Of a DNA stretch of 64,000 nt, positions 52,747 to 62,246 are shown one piece after another. The notes beneath the pieces were generated by a model, which made no database searches, was not told the DNA's origin, and worked only from the letters and a program-made list of their open reading frames with translations. The translations under genes and the position numbers were made by a program. Source of the stretch: an uncultured Lachnospiraceae bacterium (GTDB lineage: Bacteria > Bacillota > Clostridia > Lachnospirales > Lachnospiraceae); assembly GCA_900539175.1 (NCBI GenBank), contig UQAW01000004.1, positions 1 to 64,000 on the forward strand. Direction: 5' to 3'. Numbering within the stretch: the first letter of the stretch is position 1; each line of letters opens with the position of its first letter.

Positions 52747-54322
52747 CCAGGAACTCAGTGCCGGTATTCTTTATCTGACAACACTCCTGGATGATATGTG
52801 GAGAGGCTTAAAGAAATTCTACTGGATCTGTATTCTGATCATCAGCGGTTCAGCTACGGTTTTCTTTATCCAGGCACAGCGAAGTTATAGTCCTGTGTAC
52901 GAGGCATATTCTTCGTTTGTAGTAAATACAAAAACAGCATATGCTTATGAGAGTACTTATTATAATAAAACAGCGGCGGCACAGATGAGCAGGACATTTC
53001 CATATATTATGACCAGTGGTGTGCTGAATCAGGTTGTGGGGGAAAGCCTTGGGCTGAACTATGTACCTGCAAGTATTACCGCAGAAGCCATGGAGGATAC
53101 GGCGCTGTTTACCATCCGGGTTAACGCAGGTGACCCGCAGATGGCATATAAGGTACTTCAGGCAGTTATTGATAATTATCCGACTGTGGCAAAATATATT
53201 ATTGGAGATACGCAGCTTACATTGATGGATGAAAGCGGAGTACCGGAAAGTCCGGTCAATCCGCCCGATTACCTGTCAGATGCCATGCATGGATTAACAG
53301 CAGGACTAATGGTAAGTATGGCGTTATTATTCCTGTATGCAGTTACAAGAAATACCGTTCGAAGAGAAGAGGATCTGAAAAGCCGTCTCAGTATCAACAG
53401 TCTGGGAAGCATACCGAGAATCAGGCAGAAAAAGCGAAGCAACGAAAAAGCAAAATCACTTCTGATCGACAAAAAGAATCAGGCTGCTGTTCTTGGAGAA
53501 AGCTTTCGTGCTGTCCGTACAAAGATTCTCAAGGAGACGGAGAAATCAAAGATGCAGTATCTTATGATTACCAGTGCAGCAGCGAGCGAAGGAAAGACAA
53601 CATTTGCCATGAATATGGCAATTGCACTTGCCAGCAAAGGTAAGAAAGTAATCTTGATTGATCTGGATCTGAGGAATCCTTCAGTGGCGCCTGGTATGCT
53701 GCAGGAGGAAAGCGAATCAGAGGAAACAAAAGAGCAGGAATATGGAATCAATGATGTACTGGAAGGAACGGTTACGGTGGATCAGGCACTTTATTCCTAT
53801 GGCGAAAACGGTTTACGGATTCTGCCGTGTTTCAGACCGGTATCAAATCCAACCAGATTATTGGGAAGTGAGCAGATGAAGGGGATTCTTGATGAACTAA
53901 AGGGAGAAGCAGACTATATTCTTGTGGATACGCCTCCCTGCGGTATTATCTCAGATGCTTCACTGGTTGCCCGTTATATGCAGGGGGCGATTGTAGTAGT
54001 TCGTCAGGATTATGCAAGGATTGACAGAGTCATGACCGGGGTTGAGACACTTTCGGATACCGGTGTAAAGATGCTGGGCTATGTTTTGAATGGAACAGAG
54101 GCAGGCATAACAGGTTACGGATACGGTTATGGATATGGTTATGGATACGGCTATGGCTATGGTTATGGAAAAAGATATGGTTATGGCTATGGAAGAAGAT
54201 ATGGCTATGGATACGGCTATGGCTATGGTTATGGAGAAAAGAAGCACAGAAGAGGATTCAGAAGGCACAGGGAAACAGAAGAAACGAAAACTGCCAATGT
54301 TGAAGAAAAAGACAAATCATAA
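52697..54322 (+). CDS. Wzz/BY-kinase fusion 2 with long Tyr-Gly tail
   Basis: A 541-residue fusion. Wzz part: helices at about 37-57 and 195-215, with DESGVPESPVNPPDY before the second. Kinase part: Walker A ASEGKTTFAMN, Walker A' ILIDLDLRNP and Walker B YILVDTPP. The tail (about 472-515) has 18 tyrosines in Tyr-Gly alternation, encoded by hexamer repeats. I keep ATG 52697 (GGAGG at 52684-52688, inside the upstream gene), though ATG 52715 or 52727 are possible. It starts 50 bp before the first fusion ends, so the two are coupled. Two fused kinases in a row are unusual. Confidence 0.88.
   Translation: MDMEGIMEDTMENGQNSQELSAGILYLTTLLDDMWRGLKKFYWICILIISGSATVFFIQAQRSYSPVYEAYSSFVVNTKTAYAYESTYYNKTAAAQMSRTFPYIMTSGVLNQVVGESLGLNYVPASITAEAMEDTALFTIRVNAGDPQMAYKVLQAVIDNYPTVAKYIIGDTQLTLMDESGVPESPVNPPDYLSDAMHGLTAGLMVSMALLFLYAVTRNTVRREEDLKSRLSINSLGSIPRIRQKKRSNEKAKSLLIDKKNQAAVLGESFRAVRTKILKETEKSKMQYLMITSAAASEGKTTFAMNMAIALASKGKKVILIDLDLRNPSVAPGMLQEESESEETKEQEYGINDVLEGTVTVDQALYSYGENGLRILPCFRPVSNPTRLLGSEQMKGILDELKGEADYILVDTPPCGIISDASLVARYMQGAIVVVRQDYARIDRVMTGVETLSDTGVKMLGYVLNGTEAGITGYGYGYGYGYGYGYGYGYGKRYGYGYGRRYGYGYGYGYGYGEKKHRRGFRRHRETEETKTANVEEKDKS
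54113..54235 (+). repeat. Hexanucleotide tandem repeat coding the Tyr-Gly tail
   Basis: About 123 bases of degenerate GGN-TAY units, broken twice by Lys-Arg or Arg-Arg codons. Insertion or loss of whole units keeps frame and changes the number of tyrosines. Confidence 0.85.
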
Positions 54323-54334
54323 AGGCGTAATTGC

Positions 54335-54372
54335 AATATGCTGCACTATTTTCGTGTAATGTGCAGCATATT
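54335..54372 (+). other. Perfect inverted repeat between kinase 2 and sugar transferase
   Basis: AATATGCTGCAC at 54335-54346 pairs with GTGCAGCATATT at 54361-54372, with a 14-base loop. There is no T-run, so a terminator is doubtful; processing, attenuation or an operator are alternatives. Confidence 0.5.
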
Positions 54373-54437
54373 CCTTATCGCAGGGAGCGAACTGTGAGGA
54401 TACTGAATGATATTATGTGAATAAACGAGGGAACAGA

Positions 54438-55154
54438 ATGGAAAACAGAAACGAACTCACCGGAAGGCAAAAGAATTATATCATATTAAAAAGGGGAATA
54501 GACATCATTTTGTCACTTTGTGGAATTGTGATTCTTTCTCCACTGTGGCTGCTGCTTGCAGCTGCAGTAAAATGTGAAAGCAAAGGTCCGGTTTTGTTTA
54601 AACAGAAAAGGGTGGGAATCAACAAAAAACATTTTTACATATTAAAATTCCGTACGATGCGTACAGACACGCCTAAGGACATGCCAACGCATCTGCTTAA
54701 AAATCCGGATCAATATATTACGAAGGTTGGAAAATTCTTAAGGAAGACATCATTGGATGAATTACCTCAGATTTTCAATATATTGAAGGGAGATATGAGT
54801 ATTGTAGGACCAAGACCGGCGCTTTGGAATCAGTTTGATCTGATTGAAGAAAGGGACAGGTATGGGGCAAACAGTGTGCTACCTGGTCTTACAGGCTGGG
54901 CACAGATTAATGGAAGAGATGAGCTTGAGATTCCGGAGAAAGCAAAACTGGACGGAGAATATGTGAAAAATATAGGTTTTGTGCTGGATTTGAAATGCTT
55001 TTTCAAAACAGTTCTATGTGTTGCGAAAGAGGATGGTGTTGCAGAGGGAATGGAGAAGGAAAGCTACAAAAATGAAAAAAAGGCAGTTGTTTTCGATTCT
55101 CAGGCAGCAGCAAAAAAATCTGAAGATTCGTCAGGAAGGGAGCATCAGGCATGA
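54438..55154 (+). CDS. Priming sugar transferase (undecaprenyl-phosphate glycosyl-1-phosphate transferase)
   Basis: A 238-residue protein (ATG 54438, GAGGG just upstream; GTG 54417 also in frame) of the bacterial sugar transferase family. One membrane-embedded helix (about 17-40) is followed by CESKGPVLFKQKRVGINKK, FYILKFRTMR and the RKTSLDELPQ catalytic motif, then SIVGPRPAL. These enzymes start repeat-unit assembly by moving sugar-1-phosphate to undecaprenyl phosphate. The dehydratase at 45616 suggests the first sugar is an amino-deoxy sugar. The ending overlaps the next gene by 4 bp. Confidence 0.93.
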   Translation: MENRNELTGRQKNYIILKRGIDIILSLCGIVILSPLWLLLAAAVKCESKGPVLFKQKRVGINKKHFYILKFRTMRTDTPKDMPTHLLKNPDQYITKVGKFLRKTSLDELPQIFNILKGDMSIVGPRPALWNQFDLIEERDRYGANSVLPGLTGWAQINGRDELEIPEKAKLDGEYVKNIGFVLDLKCFFKTVLCVAKEDGVAEGMEKESYKNEKKAVVFDSQAAAKKSEDSSGREHQA

Positions 55155-56242
55155 ATAAGGTGCTGATTATAACAAATCATTCCTACATGCTGTATCAGTT
55201 CCGGAGGGAACTGATACAAGAATTAAGGAAGGAACATGAAGTGGTCTTAAGTATGCCATTTGTGGGGCATGAAGACGACTTTCAGGCAATGGGAATTCGT
55301 TGTATAGAGACGAATGTGGACAGGCGCGGAATCAATCCAAAGACGGATCTGAGATTATTGAAAAACTATTTTCGATTACTGAAGGAGGAAAAGCCGGATC
55401 TGGTGATTACGTATTCCATAAAGCCGAATGTCTATGCGGGGTATGCTTGTTCCAGACTGGGGATTCCGTATTATGCCAATGTTCAGGGGCTGGGAACGGC
55501 GTTTCAAAAGCCGGGGTTGACACAATTTGTGACTCTGCTTTACAAAACTGCTTTTCGTAAAGTGGAATCTGTATTTTTTGAAAATGAGGTGAATGCGGAA
55601 GAATTCCGAAAACGAAAAATTATATCTGAGGGGAAACAGAGAATTCTTCGTGGCGCTGGTGTGAATCTGGAATATTACAGTCAGCAGCCGTATCCCGCAG
55701 GAAATTCAGAAGGCAGACCAGTTCGTTTTTTGTATCTGGGACGTATTATGAAAGAAAAAGGAATAGATGAACTTTTTACGGCAGTCAGAAGACTTCGGGA
55801 AGACAACAATAAGTTTATTCTGGATTTGGTCGGTTTTTTTGAAGATGAATACAAGCAGCAGGTAGAAGAGATGCAGAAAGACGGAGTGGCTGTATTTTAT
55901 GGATTTCAGCAAGATCCCCGCCCCTATTATGCCGCCGCTGATTGTATTGTATTGCCCAGTTATCATGAAGGTATGAGTAATGTCCTGCTTGAAGCGGCTG
56001 CCACAGGAAGAGCTGTTATTACAAGTGATATTCCGGGGTGTCGGGAAGCGTTAGAGAATGGAAAAACAGGTCTGTTGTGTAAAGCAGGAGATACGGACAG
56101 CCTGTATCAGGCAATGAAGAGATTTCTGGAAATGTCTTCCGGTCAGCGTGCCAAGATGGGGATAGCAGGGCGGCGGAAGATGGAAAAAGAATTTGACAAG
56201 CAGATGGTAGTGAGAGAGACAATGGAAACACTGAGGTGTTGA
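55151..56242 (+). CDS. Glycosyltransferase family 4
   Basis: A 363-residue GT-B enzyme. The N-lobe contains LPSM-like RRELIQELRKEHEVVLS and ITYSIKPNVYAGYA; the C-lobe has RFLYLGRIMKEKGI and the HEGMSNVLLEAAATG retaining motif (E-x7-E), followed by ITSDIPGCREALENGKTG. This group includes CapM/PglA-like transferases that act on the primed lipid, often adding a second N-acetylated sugar. It overlaps the sugar transferase gene by ATGA, consistent with consecutive steps. Confidence 0.92.
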   Translation: MNKVLIITNHSYMLYQFRRELIQELRKEHEVVLSMPFVGHEDDFQAMGIRCIETNVDRRGINPKTDLRLLKNYFRLLKEEKPDLVITYSIKPNVYAGYACSRLGIPYYANVQGLGTAFQKPGLTQFVTLLYKTAFRKVESVFFENEVNAEEFRKRKIISEGKQRILRGAGVNLEYYSQQPYPAGNSEGRPVRFLYLGRIMKEKGIDELFTAVRRLREDNNKFILDLVGFFEDEYKQQVEEMQKDGVAVFYGFQQDPRPYYAAADCIVLPSYHEGMSNVLLEAAATGRAVITSDIPGCREALENGKTGLLCKAGDTDSLYQAMKRFLEMSSGQRAKMGIAGRRKMEKEFDKQMVVRETMETLRC

Positions 56243-56311
56243 GATAATAAGGTCTGAAAATAACTTTGTGGGAGAAAGGACATCTTTGCAAAAAGAATAG
56301 AGAGGATTAAT

Positions 56312-57415
56312 ATGACAGGGAGTTATACCTTGGTTTTTGTTTGGGTGGGGTTTATTGCATTGGTTGGTCAATATGGCAATGTATATCAAACAGAGATTGT
56401 TGCCGGAAAAAAAGAGCGACGAGTCAGGTGGATGTTTGCATTTCTGGCATTTCTTCCGTTGATCTGGTGGGCGGCAACAAGAGGTGAGTTTATGGATACG
56501 GGAGGTTATATTACTGCCTATCGGACCATGCCGTCTTCGTTGGGGGAGATGGGTGCCTTTTTGGAAACCGTGAATAAGGACAAAGGCTTTTTTGCCCTGG
56601 GTGTTTTGATTAAGTCAATTGTTGGTGATAACTATGTGTATTATTTTGGGGTAATTGCGTTTATCCACGGAATGGCGCTGATTACTGTGTTTCGAAAATA
56701 TTCTTCGAATTATTGGCTTACAATTTTTCTGTTTGTTGCATCCACAGATTATCTGTCATGGATGCACAATGGGATTCGGCAGTTTACGGCAGTATCCCTT
56801 ATTTTCGCAGCTGCATCATTCATTTTAGATAAAAAATATGTGAAGACGATTTTGATTATTTTATTGGCTTCAACCATGCACCAGTCAGCCTTGCTGATGC
56901 TCCCGGTTATTTTTATGGTTCAGGGGAAGGCATTTAATAAAAAAACAGTAATGGCTTCTGTTGTAGTTCTGGTTGGTATGATGGCTGCGGATCGTTTTAC
57001 CGGGATTCTGGACAATTTATTAGCGGATACCCAGTACACCAACGTAGTAAGCGATTGGCAGACCGGAAATGATGACGGTACCAATCCAATTCGTATCCTG
57101 GTATATTCTATGCCTACGCTTCTGGCATTTTTGGGCTATAAGGATATTCGCAAGGCTGATGATCCGGTCATTAATCTGGCTTGTAATATGAGTATGATTT
57201 CGACAGCTCTTTATTGTTTGAGCGGAGTGACATCCGGAATTTTTATCGGTCGTCTTCCGATCTATTGTTCACTTTATGGAACAGGGATTTTATTGCCATG
57301 GGAGTTGGAGCATATTTTTACGAAGAAATTGGCCGGAATGGTATTTATATGTATGATCGGTGGTTATCTGGTGTTTTATTATTATCAGACGCATTTTGTT
57401 TGGGGTGTTCTTTAA
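56312..57415 (+). CDS. EpsG-family polysaccharide polymerase
   Basis: A 367-residue integral membrane protein of about 10 helices. The WWAATRGEFMDTGGYITAYR stretch near residue 50, SWMHNGIRQFTAVSLIFAAASF and ASTMHQSALLMLP are characteristic of EpsG. EpsG-type proteins probably act as Wzy-like polymerases joining lipid-linked repeat units. It is the only polymerase candidate in the window, so the whole locus depends on it or on a gene outside. It lies 70 bp after the GT4 gene. Confidence 0.88.
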   Translation: MTGSYTLVFVWVGFIALVGQYGNVYQTEIVAGKKERRVRWMFAFLAFLPLIWWAATRGEFMDTGGYITAYRTMPSSLGEMGAFLETVNKDKGFFALGVLIKSIVGDNYVYYFGVIAFIHGMALITVFRKYSSNYWLTIFLFVASTDYLSWMHNGIRQFTAVSLIFAAASFILDKKYVKTILIILLASTMHQSALLMLPVIFMVQGKAFNKKTVMASVVVLVGMMAADRFTGILDNLLADTQYTNVVSDWQTGNDDGTNPIRILVYSMPTLLAFLGYKDIRKADDPVINLACNMSMISTALYCLSGVTSGIFIGRLPIYCSLYGTGILLPWELEHIFTKKLAGMVFICMIGGYLVFYYYQTHFVWGVL

Positions 57416-57441
57416 GATTCTACGAAGTGAGGAATAGGATT

Positions 57442-58299
57442 ATGAGAAAAGAAAAAGGATTTGAGGGTAATGAAAAGCAGATTTTGCCGCCTCTGGTCAG
57501 TGTAATTATGGGAATCTATAATTGTGAACCAACGTTAGAGGAAGCAATTGAATCAATTCTATCCCAAACGTATACAAATTGGGAACTGATTATGTGTGAC
57601 GATGGTTCCTCAGATGGAACCTGGGCTGTAGCGGAAAAATATCAGAAAAAGTATCCGAAAAAAATCGTATTGCTTAGAAATTCCCGTAATAAAGGACTCA
57701 ATTTTACTCTGAACAAATGTCTGTCAAAAGCCCGTGGGCAATATATTGCAAGAATGGATGGAGATGACAGATGCTGCAGGAGCCGTTTTGAAAAGGAGCT
57801 GCAGGTGTTTGAGCAGGAACCGGAAATTGATATTGTGAGTTCGGACATGGAATTTTTTGACCACACAGGTGTGTGGGGGAAAATCAGCCATCCGGATTAT
57901 CCCAAGCCAAAAGATTTTGTCTACGGCAGTCCCTTTTGCCACGCACCCTGTATGGTCAGGAAATGTGCGTTTGAAGCTGTCGGCGGCTATTCGGATGAAA
58001 AGCGTTTGCTGAGAGTAGAAGATTATCATCTTTGGGTAAAACTGTATGCGAAAGGATTCAGGGGGAAAAATATTCACCTTCCCCTCTATCAGATGCGGGA
58101 TGACAGGAATGCCTATGCACGCCGGAAATTTTGTTACAGATTGAACGAATCCTATGTCAAACTTTTTCTGGTGAAAGAGTTAAAGCTTCCGGTATGGATG
58201 TCTGTTTATGCGCTGCGCCCTGTTCTTGTAGGTTTGCTTCCGAAGTTTGTATACGACAGGATGCATAAAGCCAGACTGGGAAGTCAGCAGACAATTTAG
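57442..58299 (+). CDS. Glycosyltransferase family 2
   Basis: A 285-residue GT2 enzyme starting at ATG 57442, 26 bp after the EpsG stop. The open frame reaches back to 57214 inside EpsG, but that part is a shadow. Motifs: VSVIMGIYNCEPTLEEAIESIL, CDDGSSDGTW and RMDGDDRC. A C-terminal FCHAPCMVRKCAFEAVGGYSDE is typical of polysaccharide GT2 enzymes, with the acceptor-site region RVEDYHLW. It probably adds a sugar on the cytoplasmic face. Confidence 0.92.
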   Translation: MRKEKGFEGNEKQILPPLVSVIMGIYNCEPTLEEAIESILSQTYTNWELIMCDDGSSDGTWAVAEKYQKKYPKKIVLLRNSRNKGLNFTLNKCLSKARGQYIARMDGDDRCCRSRFEKELQVFEQEPEIDIVSSDMEFFDHTGVWGKISHPDYPKPKDFVYGSPFCHAPCMVRKCAFEAVGGYSDEKRLLRVEDYHLWVKLYAKGFRGKNIHLPLYQMRDDRNAYARRKFCYRLNESYVKLFLVKELKLPVWMSVYALRPVLVGLLPKFVYDRMHKARLGSQQTI

Positions 58300-58311
58300 A
58301 GGAGAAAAAAG

Positions 58312-59022
58312 ATGATACCAAAAGTTATTCATTATTGCTGGTTTGGGCGCGGAGAAAAATCCCCACTGGCGAAAAAATGTATCGAAAGCTGGCATAAATA
58401 TTGTCCCGATTTTGAAATCATAGAATGGAATGAAGACAATTTTGATATTGTTGCGTATCCATACGCTCAGTATTGTTATGAAAATAAGAAATACGCTTTT
58501 TTAAGCGATTTTATCCGACTGATCGTTATAAACAGACATGGCGGAATTTATTTTGATACGGACGTTGAAGTTGTAAAACCGTTGGAATCACTTTTGGAGT
58601 GTGAGGCATTTTACGGCTTTGAAAATAGCAGCAATGTCAATACCGGACAGGGATTCGGAGCGGAAGCAGGTCATATTACCGTGCAGGCTCTGCTGCAGGA
58701 ATATCTGAAGATTGAACCTGATTCCCAGGGAAATTACACGCTGGCGGCCTGCCCAAAGCTTAATACACAAGCTTTGTTGTCTCTGGGACTTGAACTGAAT
58801 GGAATGCGGCAGACAGTGGCGGGGGCTGCAATTCTCCCGGTCGAGTACCTGAATCCTTATGATGATCCCACCGGGAGGCTGCGGAAAACCGACCAAACCT
58901 TTTCCATCCACTGGTATTCCAAGAGTTGGATTGGGAAAGGGGAGGTTATCCGAAGTAAGATTACGAAACCGTTTCACAGATTGTTTGGAACCGACTGTTT
59001 CAGAAGTTTAAGGAGAAGATAG
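58312..59022 (+). CDS. Glycosyltransferase with DxD motif (GT32-like)
   Basis: A 236-residue protein starting IPKVIHYCWFGRGEKSPL, with SWHKYCPDFEIIEWNEDNFD and the GGIYFDTDVEVVKPL metal-binding motif near residue 82. These mark the sugar-binding region of Gly_transf_sug (GT32/Och1-like) enzymes common in capsule loci. Later FGAEAGHITVQALLQ and SIHWYSKSW are also family features. It lies 12 bp after the GT2 gene. Confidence 0.9.
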   Translation: MIPKVIHYCWFGRGEKSPLAKKCIESWHKYCPDFEIIEWNEDNFDIVAYPYAQYCYENKKYAFLSDFIRLIVINRHGGIYFDTDVEVVKPLESLLECEAFYGFENSSNVNTGQGFGAEAGHITVQALLQEYLKIEPDSQGNYTLAACPKLNTQALLSLGLELNGMRQTVAGAAILPVEYLNPYDDPTGRLRKTDQTFSIHWYSKSWIGKGEVIRSKITKPFHRLFGTDCFRSLRRR

Positions 59023-60024
59023 ATGATGGAACAAAACAATTCTTTTCCCGCGTATTCGATTGCAATCAGAACGTTGGGTACATCCGGAGAGAAATACAGA
59101 AAACTGTTGGACAGTATTCAGGGATTGACCGTACAGCCTGCTGAAATTTTGGTTGTTCTTCCGGAAGGTTATCAGCCGCCGAAGTACAGGTTGGGATGTG
59201 AGAGAATCATTTATTCTCCAAAAGGAATGATTATTCAGCGGTTAAAAGCTCTGGAATATATAAAAAGTGAGTTTGTGCTTTTCTGCGATGATGATGTGGA
59301 GCTTGCACCGGATTTTATTGAGAAACTTTATGACCCGCTGTGCAATTCCGGTTTTCAGTGTGCAGCAGGTCCTTTGCTTGAATTTTTCCCACCGGCAGGA
59401 CCAAAGTATTGGCTGGCATCTCTTTTGGGAGGAGCCTGTGTGATGCTGCATGGCAGGAAAAAGAATTACGTCAGAATTTTGAAGACCGGAGGGTGGTCTT
59501 ATAATCGTTCCATCGATACGAAATTACATAAAATATATCGGACAGAATCCCTTCCATGGACCTGTTTTTTCATTCGCACAGATGTAATGAAAAAGATTCA
59601 ATTTGAGGATGAACAATGGTCAGAACGAAATGGCTATGCGGCTTTTGAAGACAGGGCGATGTTTTACAAATTGCTGAAAAACGGATACAGCTCCTGCGTT
59701 GTGTCAGATGCCTGTTATAAACATAATGATGGACAAACATCCACAAGAAAACTTCGTCTGGAACCTGTTTATGCAAGAGCATTCAACCATTATGTATTCT
59801 GGCACAGATACATTTATACCCTTTCCAGGCATTGGGGAGCACGTCTTTGGGCGAAGCTTTGTATTGGTTATTACATAAATCTGCAGAAAATATATCACAT
59901 TCTTCTGGTGAACGCGGGAAGGGAAGAGCGGGAAGTTCTACTCACTGTAAAGCGGGGATTTAAAGATGCGAAAGCGTTTGTGAAAAGCTCAGAATACGCA
60001 AAACTTCCGAAGGTGATATTGTAA
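59023..60024 (+). CDS. Glycosyltransferase family 2-like
   Basis: A 333-residue protein. AIRTLGTSGEKYRKLLDSI, ILVVLPEGYQPP and LFCDDDVELAPDFIEKLYD make a GT-A fold with a DDD metal site. A later ERNGYAAFEDRAMFYKLLKNGY carries the ED catalytic-base region, and the C-terminus has membrane-proximal aromatic and basic residues. It begins one base after the previous stop, with AAGGAG at 59010-59015. Divergent from typical GT2 in its start, so family confidence is moderate. Confidence 0.8.
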   Translation: MMEQNNSFPAYSIAIRTLGTSGEKYRKLLDSIQGLTVQPAEILVVLPEGYQPPKYRLGCERIIYSPKGMIIQRLKALEYIKSEFVLFCDDDVELAPDFIEKLYDPLCNSGFQCAAGPLLEFFPPAGPKYWLASLLGGACVMLHGRKKNYVRILKTGGWSYNRSIDTKLHKIYRTESLPWTCFFIRTDVMKKIQFEDEQWSERNGYAAFEDRAMFYKLLKNGYSSCVVSDACYKHNDGQTSTRKLRLEPVYARAFNHYVFWHRYIYTLSRHWGARLWAKLCIGYYINLQKIYHILLVNAGREEREVLLTVKRGFKDAKAFVKSSEYAKLPKVIL

Positions 60025-60043
60025 AAATGAAAAGAGAAGGATT

Positions 60044-61231
60044 ATGAAAAAGAAAATACTTGTTGTTTTTACGGGAGCAATGGAGTTGGGCGGAATCGAA
60101 CGTAGTTTGCTGGGGCTTTTGGATTCCTTTGATTATGAGCAGTATGATGTGGATCTGTTTCTGTATGCTCATCACGGACCGCTGTTTTCCCTGATAAATC
60201 CCAGGGTCAATTTATTGCCGGAGGTCAAAGAACTGGCTTACTTAAGGGAGTCGATGAAGGAAAAATTGGCACATGGCTGTTTCCTTTCTGCTGCAATGCG
60301 GTTGAAGGATGGGATTGTCTCCCATATAAAGGAAGTGGATTTTGACCGGACCTGGGCGTCAATCATGCGTAGGTGTGCCCCCAAACTGAAAACCCATTAT
60401 GATATGGCGATCAGCTTTTTCCGGCCGTTTGATTATATATCAGAAAAGGTTGATGCAGACCTGAAAATAGGATGGATACATACTGATTATTCCAGTTTTG
60501 ATATCAACACAACGGCGTTGTTCAAAGATTATGAACGTCTGGATATGATTGCAGCAGTCAGTGAAGAATGCAAAAAATCTTTTTGTTCCTTATTTCCACA
60601 GTTTAATGACAAGACAATTGTTGTTGAAAATATTTTGTCGAAATCTTTTATTCTTAAGCAGGCAGCGGATAAGATGGATGATCCGCTGTTTAAAAGAGAG
60701 GAAGATTTTGTATTGCTTTCTGTTGGACGTTATTGTACAGCCAAAAATTTTGATAATATACCTGCCATTTGCAGGATTTTAGTGGAAAAGGGGCTTCCTG
60801 TCCGTTGGTATCTGATCGGGTTCGGCGAGGATGAAGCATTGATCAGAGATAAAATCAGGGAAAGCGAAATGCAGGATCATGTGATTCTCCTTGGAAAAAA
60901 GGAAAACCCCTATCCATATTTTAAAGCCTGTGATCTATATGTTCAGCCAAGTAGATATGAAGGAAAATGTGTTGCGGTGCGGGAGGCACAGATGCTTTGT
61001 AAACCTGTTGTTATTACAAAATATGCCACAGCTTTCAGTCAGCTGCAGGATGGTTATGACGGAATGATTGTGCCGATGGATAATGAAGGCTGCGCCGATG
61101 GAATCGCTTCTATACTGCAGGACAAAGAAAAAAGACAGTTGCTGATCGATCATATGCAGACAGGCGACTACACGAATGTAAATGAGATCCGGAAGATTTA
61201 TGGACTTATGAGTACGCAAAATGAGGAGTGA
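60044..61231 (+). CDS. Glycosyltransferase family 4
   Basis: A 395-residue GT-B enzyme. The N-lobe has FTGAMELGGIERSLLGLLDSF, the C-lobe VLLSVGRYCTAKNFDN and VQPSRYEGKCVAVREAQML, which is the nucleotide-sugar site with conserved Glu residues. It lies 19 bp after the previous gene and its stop is 4 bp before the next start, with overlapping open frame. It probably works on the cytoplasmic face. Confidence 0.92.
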   Translation: MKKKILVVFTGAMELGGIERSLLGLLDSFDYEQYDVDLFLYAHHGPLFSLINPRVNLLPEVKELAYLRESMKEKLAHGCFLSAAMRLKDGIVSHIKEVDFDRTWASIMRRCAPKLKTHYDMAISFFRPFDYISEKVDADLKIGWIHTDYSSFDINTTALFKDYERLDMIAAVSEECKKSFCSLFPQFNDKTIVVENILSKSFILKQAADKMDDPLFKREEDFVLLSVGRYCTAKNFDNIPAICRILVEKGLPVRWYLIGFGEDEALIRDKIRESEMQDHVILLGKKENPYPYFKACDLYVQPSRYEGKCVAVREAQMLCKPVVITKYATAFSQLQDGYDGMIVPMDNEGCADGIASILQDKEKRQLLIDHMQTGDYTNVNEIRKIYGLMSTQNEE

Positions 61232-61235
61232 AAGG

Positions 61236-62243
61236 ATGAATATGCAAAGACCATTGGTTAGTATTATAGTTCCGGTGTATAATGTGGAGAAATATCTGGA
61301 ACGCTGCATACAAAGTCTGGCCCGGCAGACACTGAACGATATAGAAATCATTCTTGTGGATGATGGGTCTTCCGACAGCAGCAGTTTGTTGTGTGACAAA
61401 TTTGCTGAACGTGACAGGCGGATACAAGTCGTCCATAAGGAAAATGGGGGATTGAGCAGTGCACGCAATGCCGGTTTGGAGATTGCTTCGGGAAGGTATG
61501 TTGGTTTTGTAGATTCCGATGATGATGTGGAACCAGATATGTATGAAAGGATGTCAGCCATAGCGGAAAAGTACCAGGTTGATTTTGTTATGGCTGATTA
61601 TCTCCGCATTTTCGCCGATGGCAAAAAGGCTTTGAAAACACTGGATATTCAGGCGGGACTTTACGACAGACAAAAAATCAGGGATGATATATTTACTGAA
61701 CTGATCATGAAGGAAAGCATTGATTATGGGCCGCTTTTGTCTGTATGGCATTGCCTGTATCGAACGGATTTTCTAAGAGAACATTCCCTTCGCTTTGACG
61801 AAGAAGTACGTTGGTCAGAGGATAATATATTCAGTGCTGTTATGGGATATTATTGCGGCAGTTTTTATTACATGCGGGGGGAGGCGCTGTATCATTACTA
61901 CCAGAATGAGGGGACGATTACGACTTCTTACCGAAAAGGCGCATGGCAGGTATACTGCACAATGAACGATCATCTGCATGATTTTTTTGATAAGATAAAA
62001 GATTACAATTTTGAGCGTCAATTAAAGCTGCATATGATCTATTATGCCTGTAACTGTATCGAGCAGACCAGGTTTTTAGAGAAAGAACAAAGTCTGCAGC
62101 AGATACAGGAGATCCTACATGATTCTCATCTCACGGAAGCATTTAAGCATTTTCGCCTTCCAAAGGTTTCAGTGAAATTAAAACTTCAGCTTTTGCTGAT
62201 GAAATGGAAGTGGGGATGGGCCATCTACAAAATCAGGAGATAA
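61236..62243 (+). CDS. Glycosyltransferase family 2
   Basis: A 335-residue GT2 enzyme with ATG 61236 (GAGGAG at 61223-61228; the frame also opens at 61221). Motifs: VSIIVPVYNVEKYLERCIQS, VDDGSSDSSS, ENGGLSSARNAG and VDSDDDVEPD. It closely resembles the GT2 at 2635 in this N-terminal half, and both probably add the same kind of sugar. The 3-bp gap to the next GT2 suggests coupling. Confidence 0.93.
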   Translation: MNMQRPLVSIIVPVYNVEKYLERCIQSLARQTLNDIEIILVDDGSSDSSSLLCDKFAERDRRIQVVHKENGGLSSARNAGLEIASGRYVGFVDSDDDVEPDMYERMSAIAEKYQVDFVMADYLRIFADGKKALKTLDIQAGLYDRQKIRDDIFTELIMKESIDYGPLLSVWHCLYRTDFLREHSLRFDEEVRWSEDNIFSAVMGYYCGSFYYMRGEALYHYYQNEGTITTSYRKGAWQVYCTMNDHLHDFFDKIKDYNFERQLKLHMIYYACNCIEQTRFLEKEQSLQQIQEILHDSHLTEAFKHFRLPKVSVKLKLQLLLMKWKWGWAIYKIRR

Positions 62244-62246
62244 ATT

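Noticed and set aside
53960..54268. Minus-strand repetitive ORF of Ile/Ser/Thr repeats
   Set aside because: It is the antisense shadow of the Tyr-Gly hexamer array.
57214..57441. Upstream extension of the GT2 frame into the EpsG gene
   Set aside because: The frame is open but lies inside a highly typical EpsG coding sequence. ATG 57442 gives a GT2 protein that starts properly, so the extension is a shadow.
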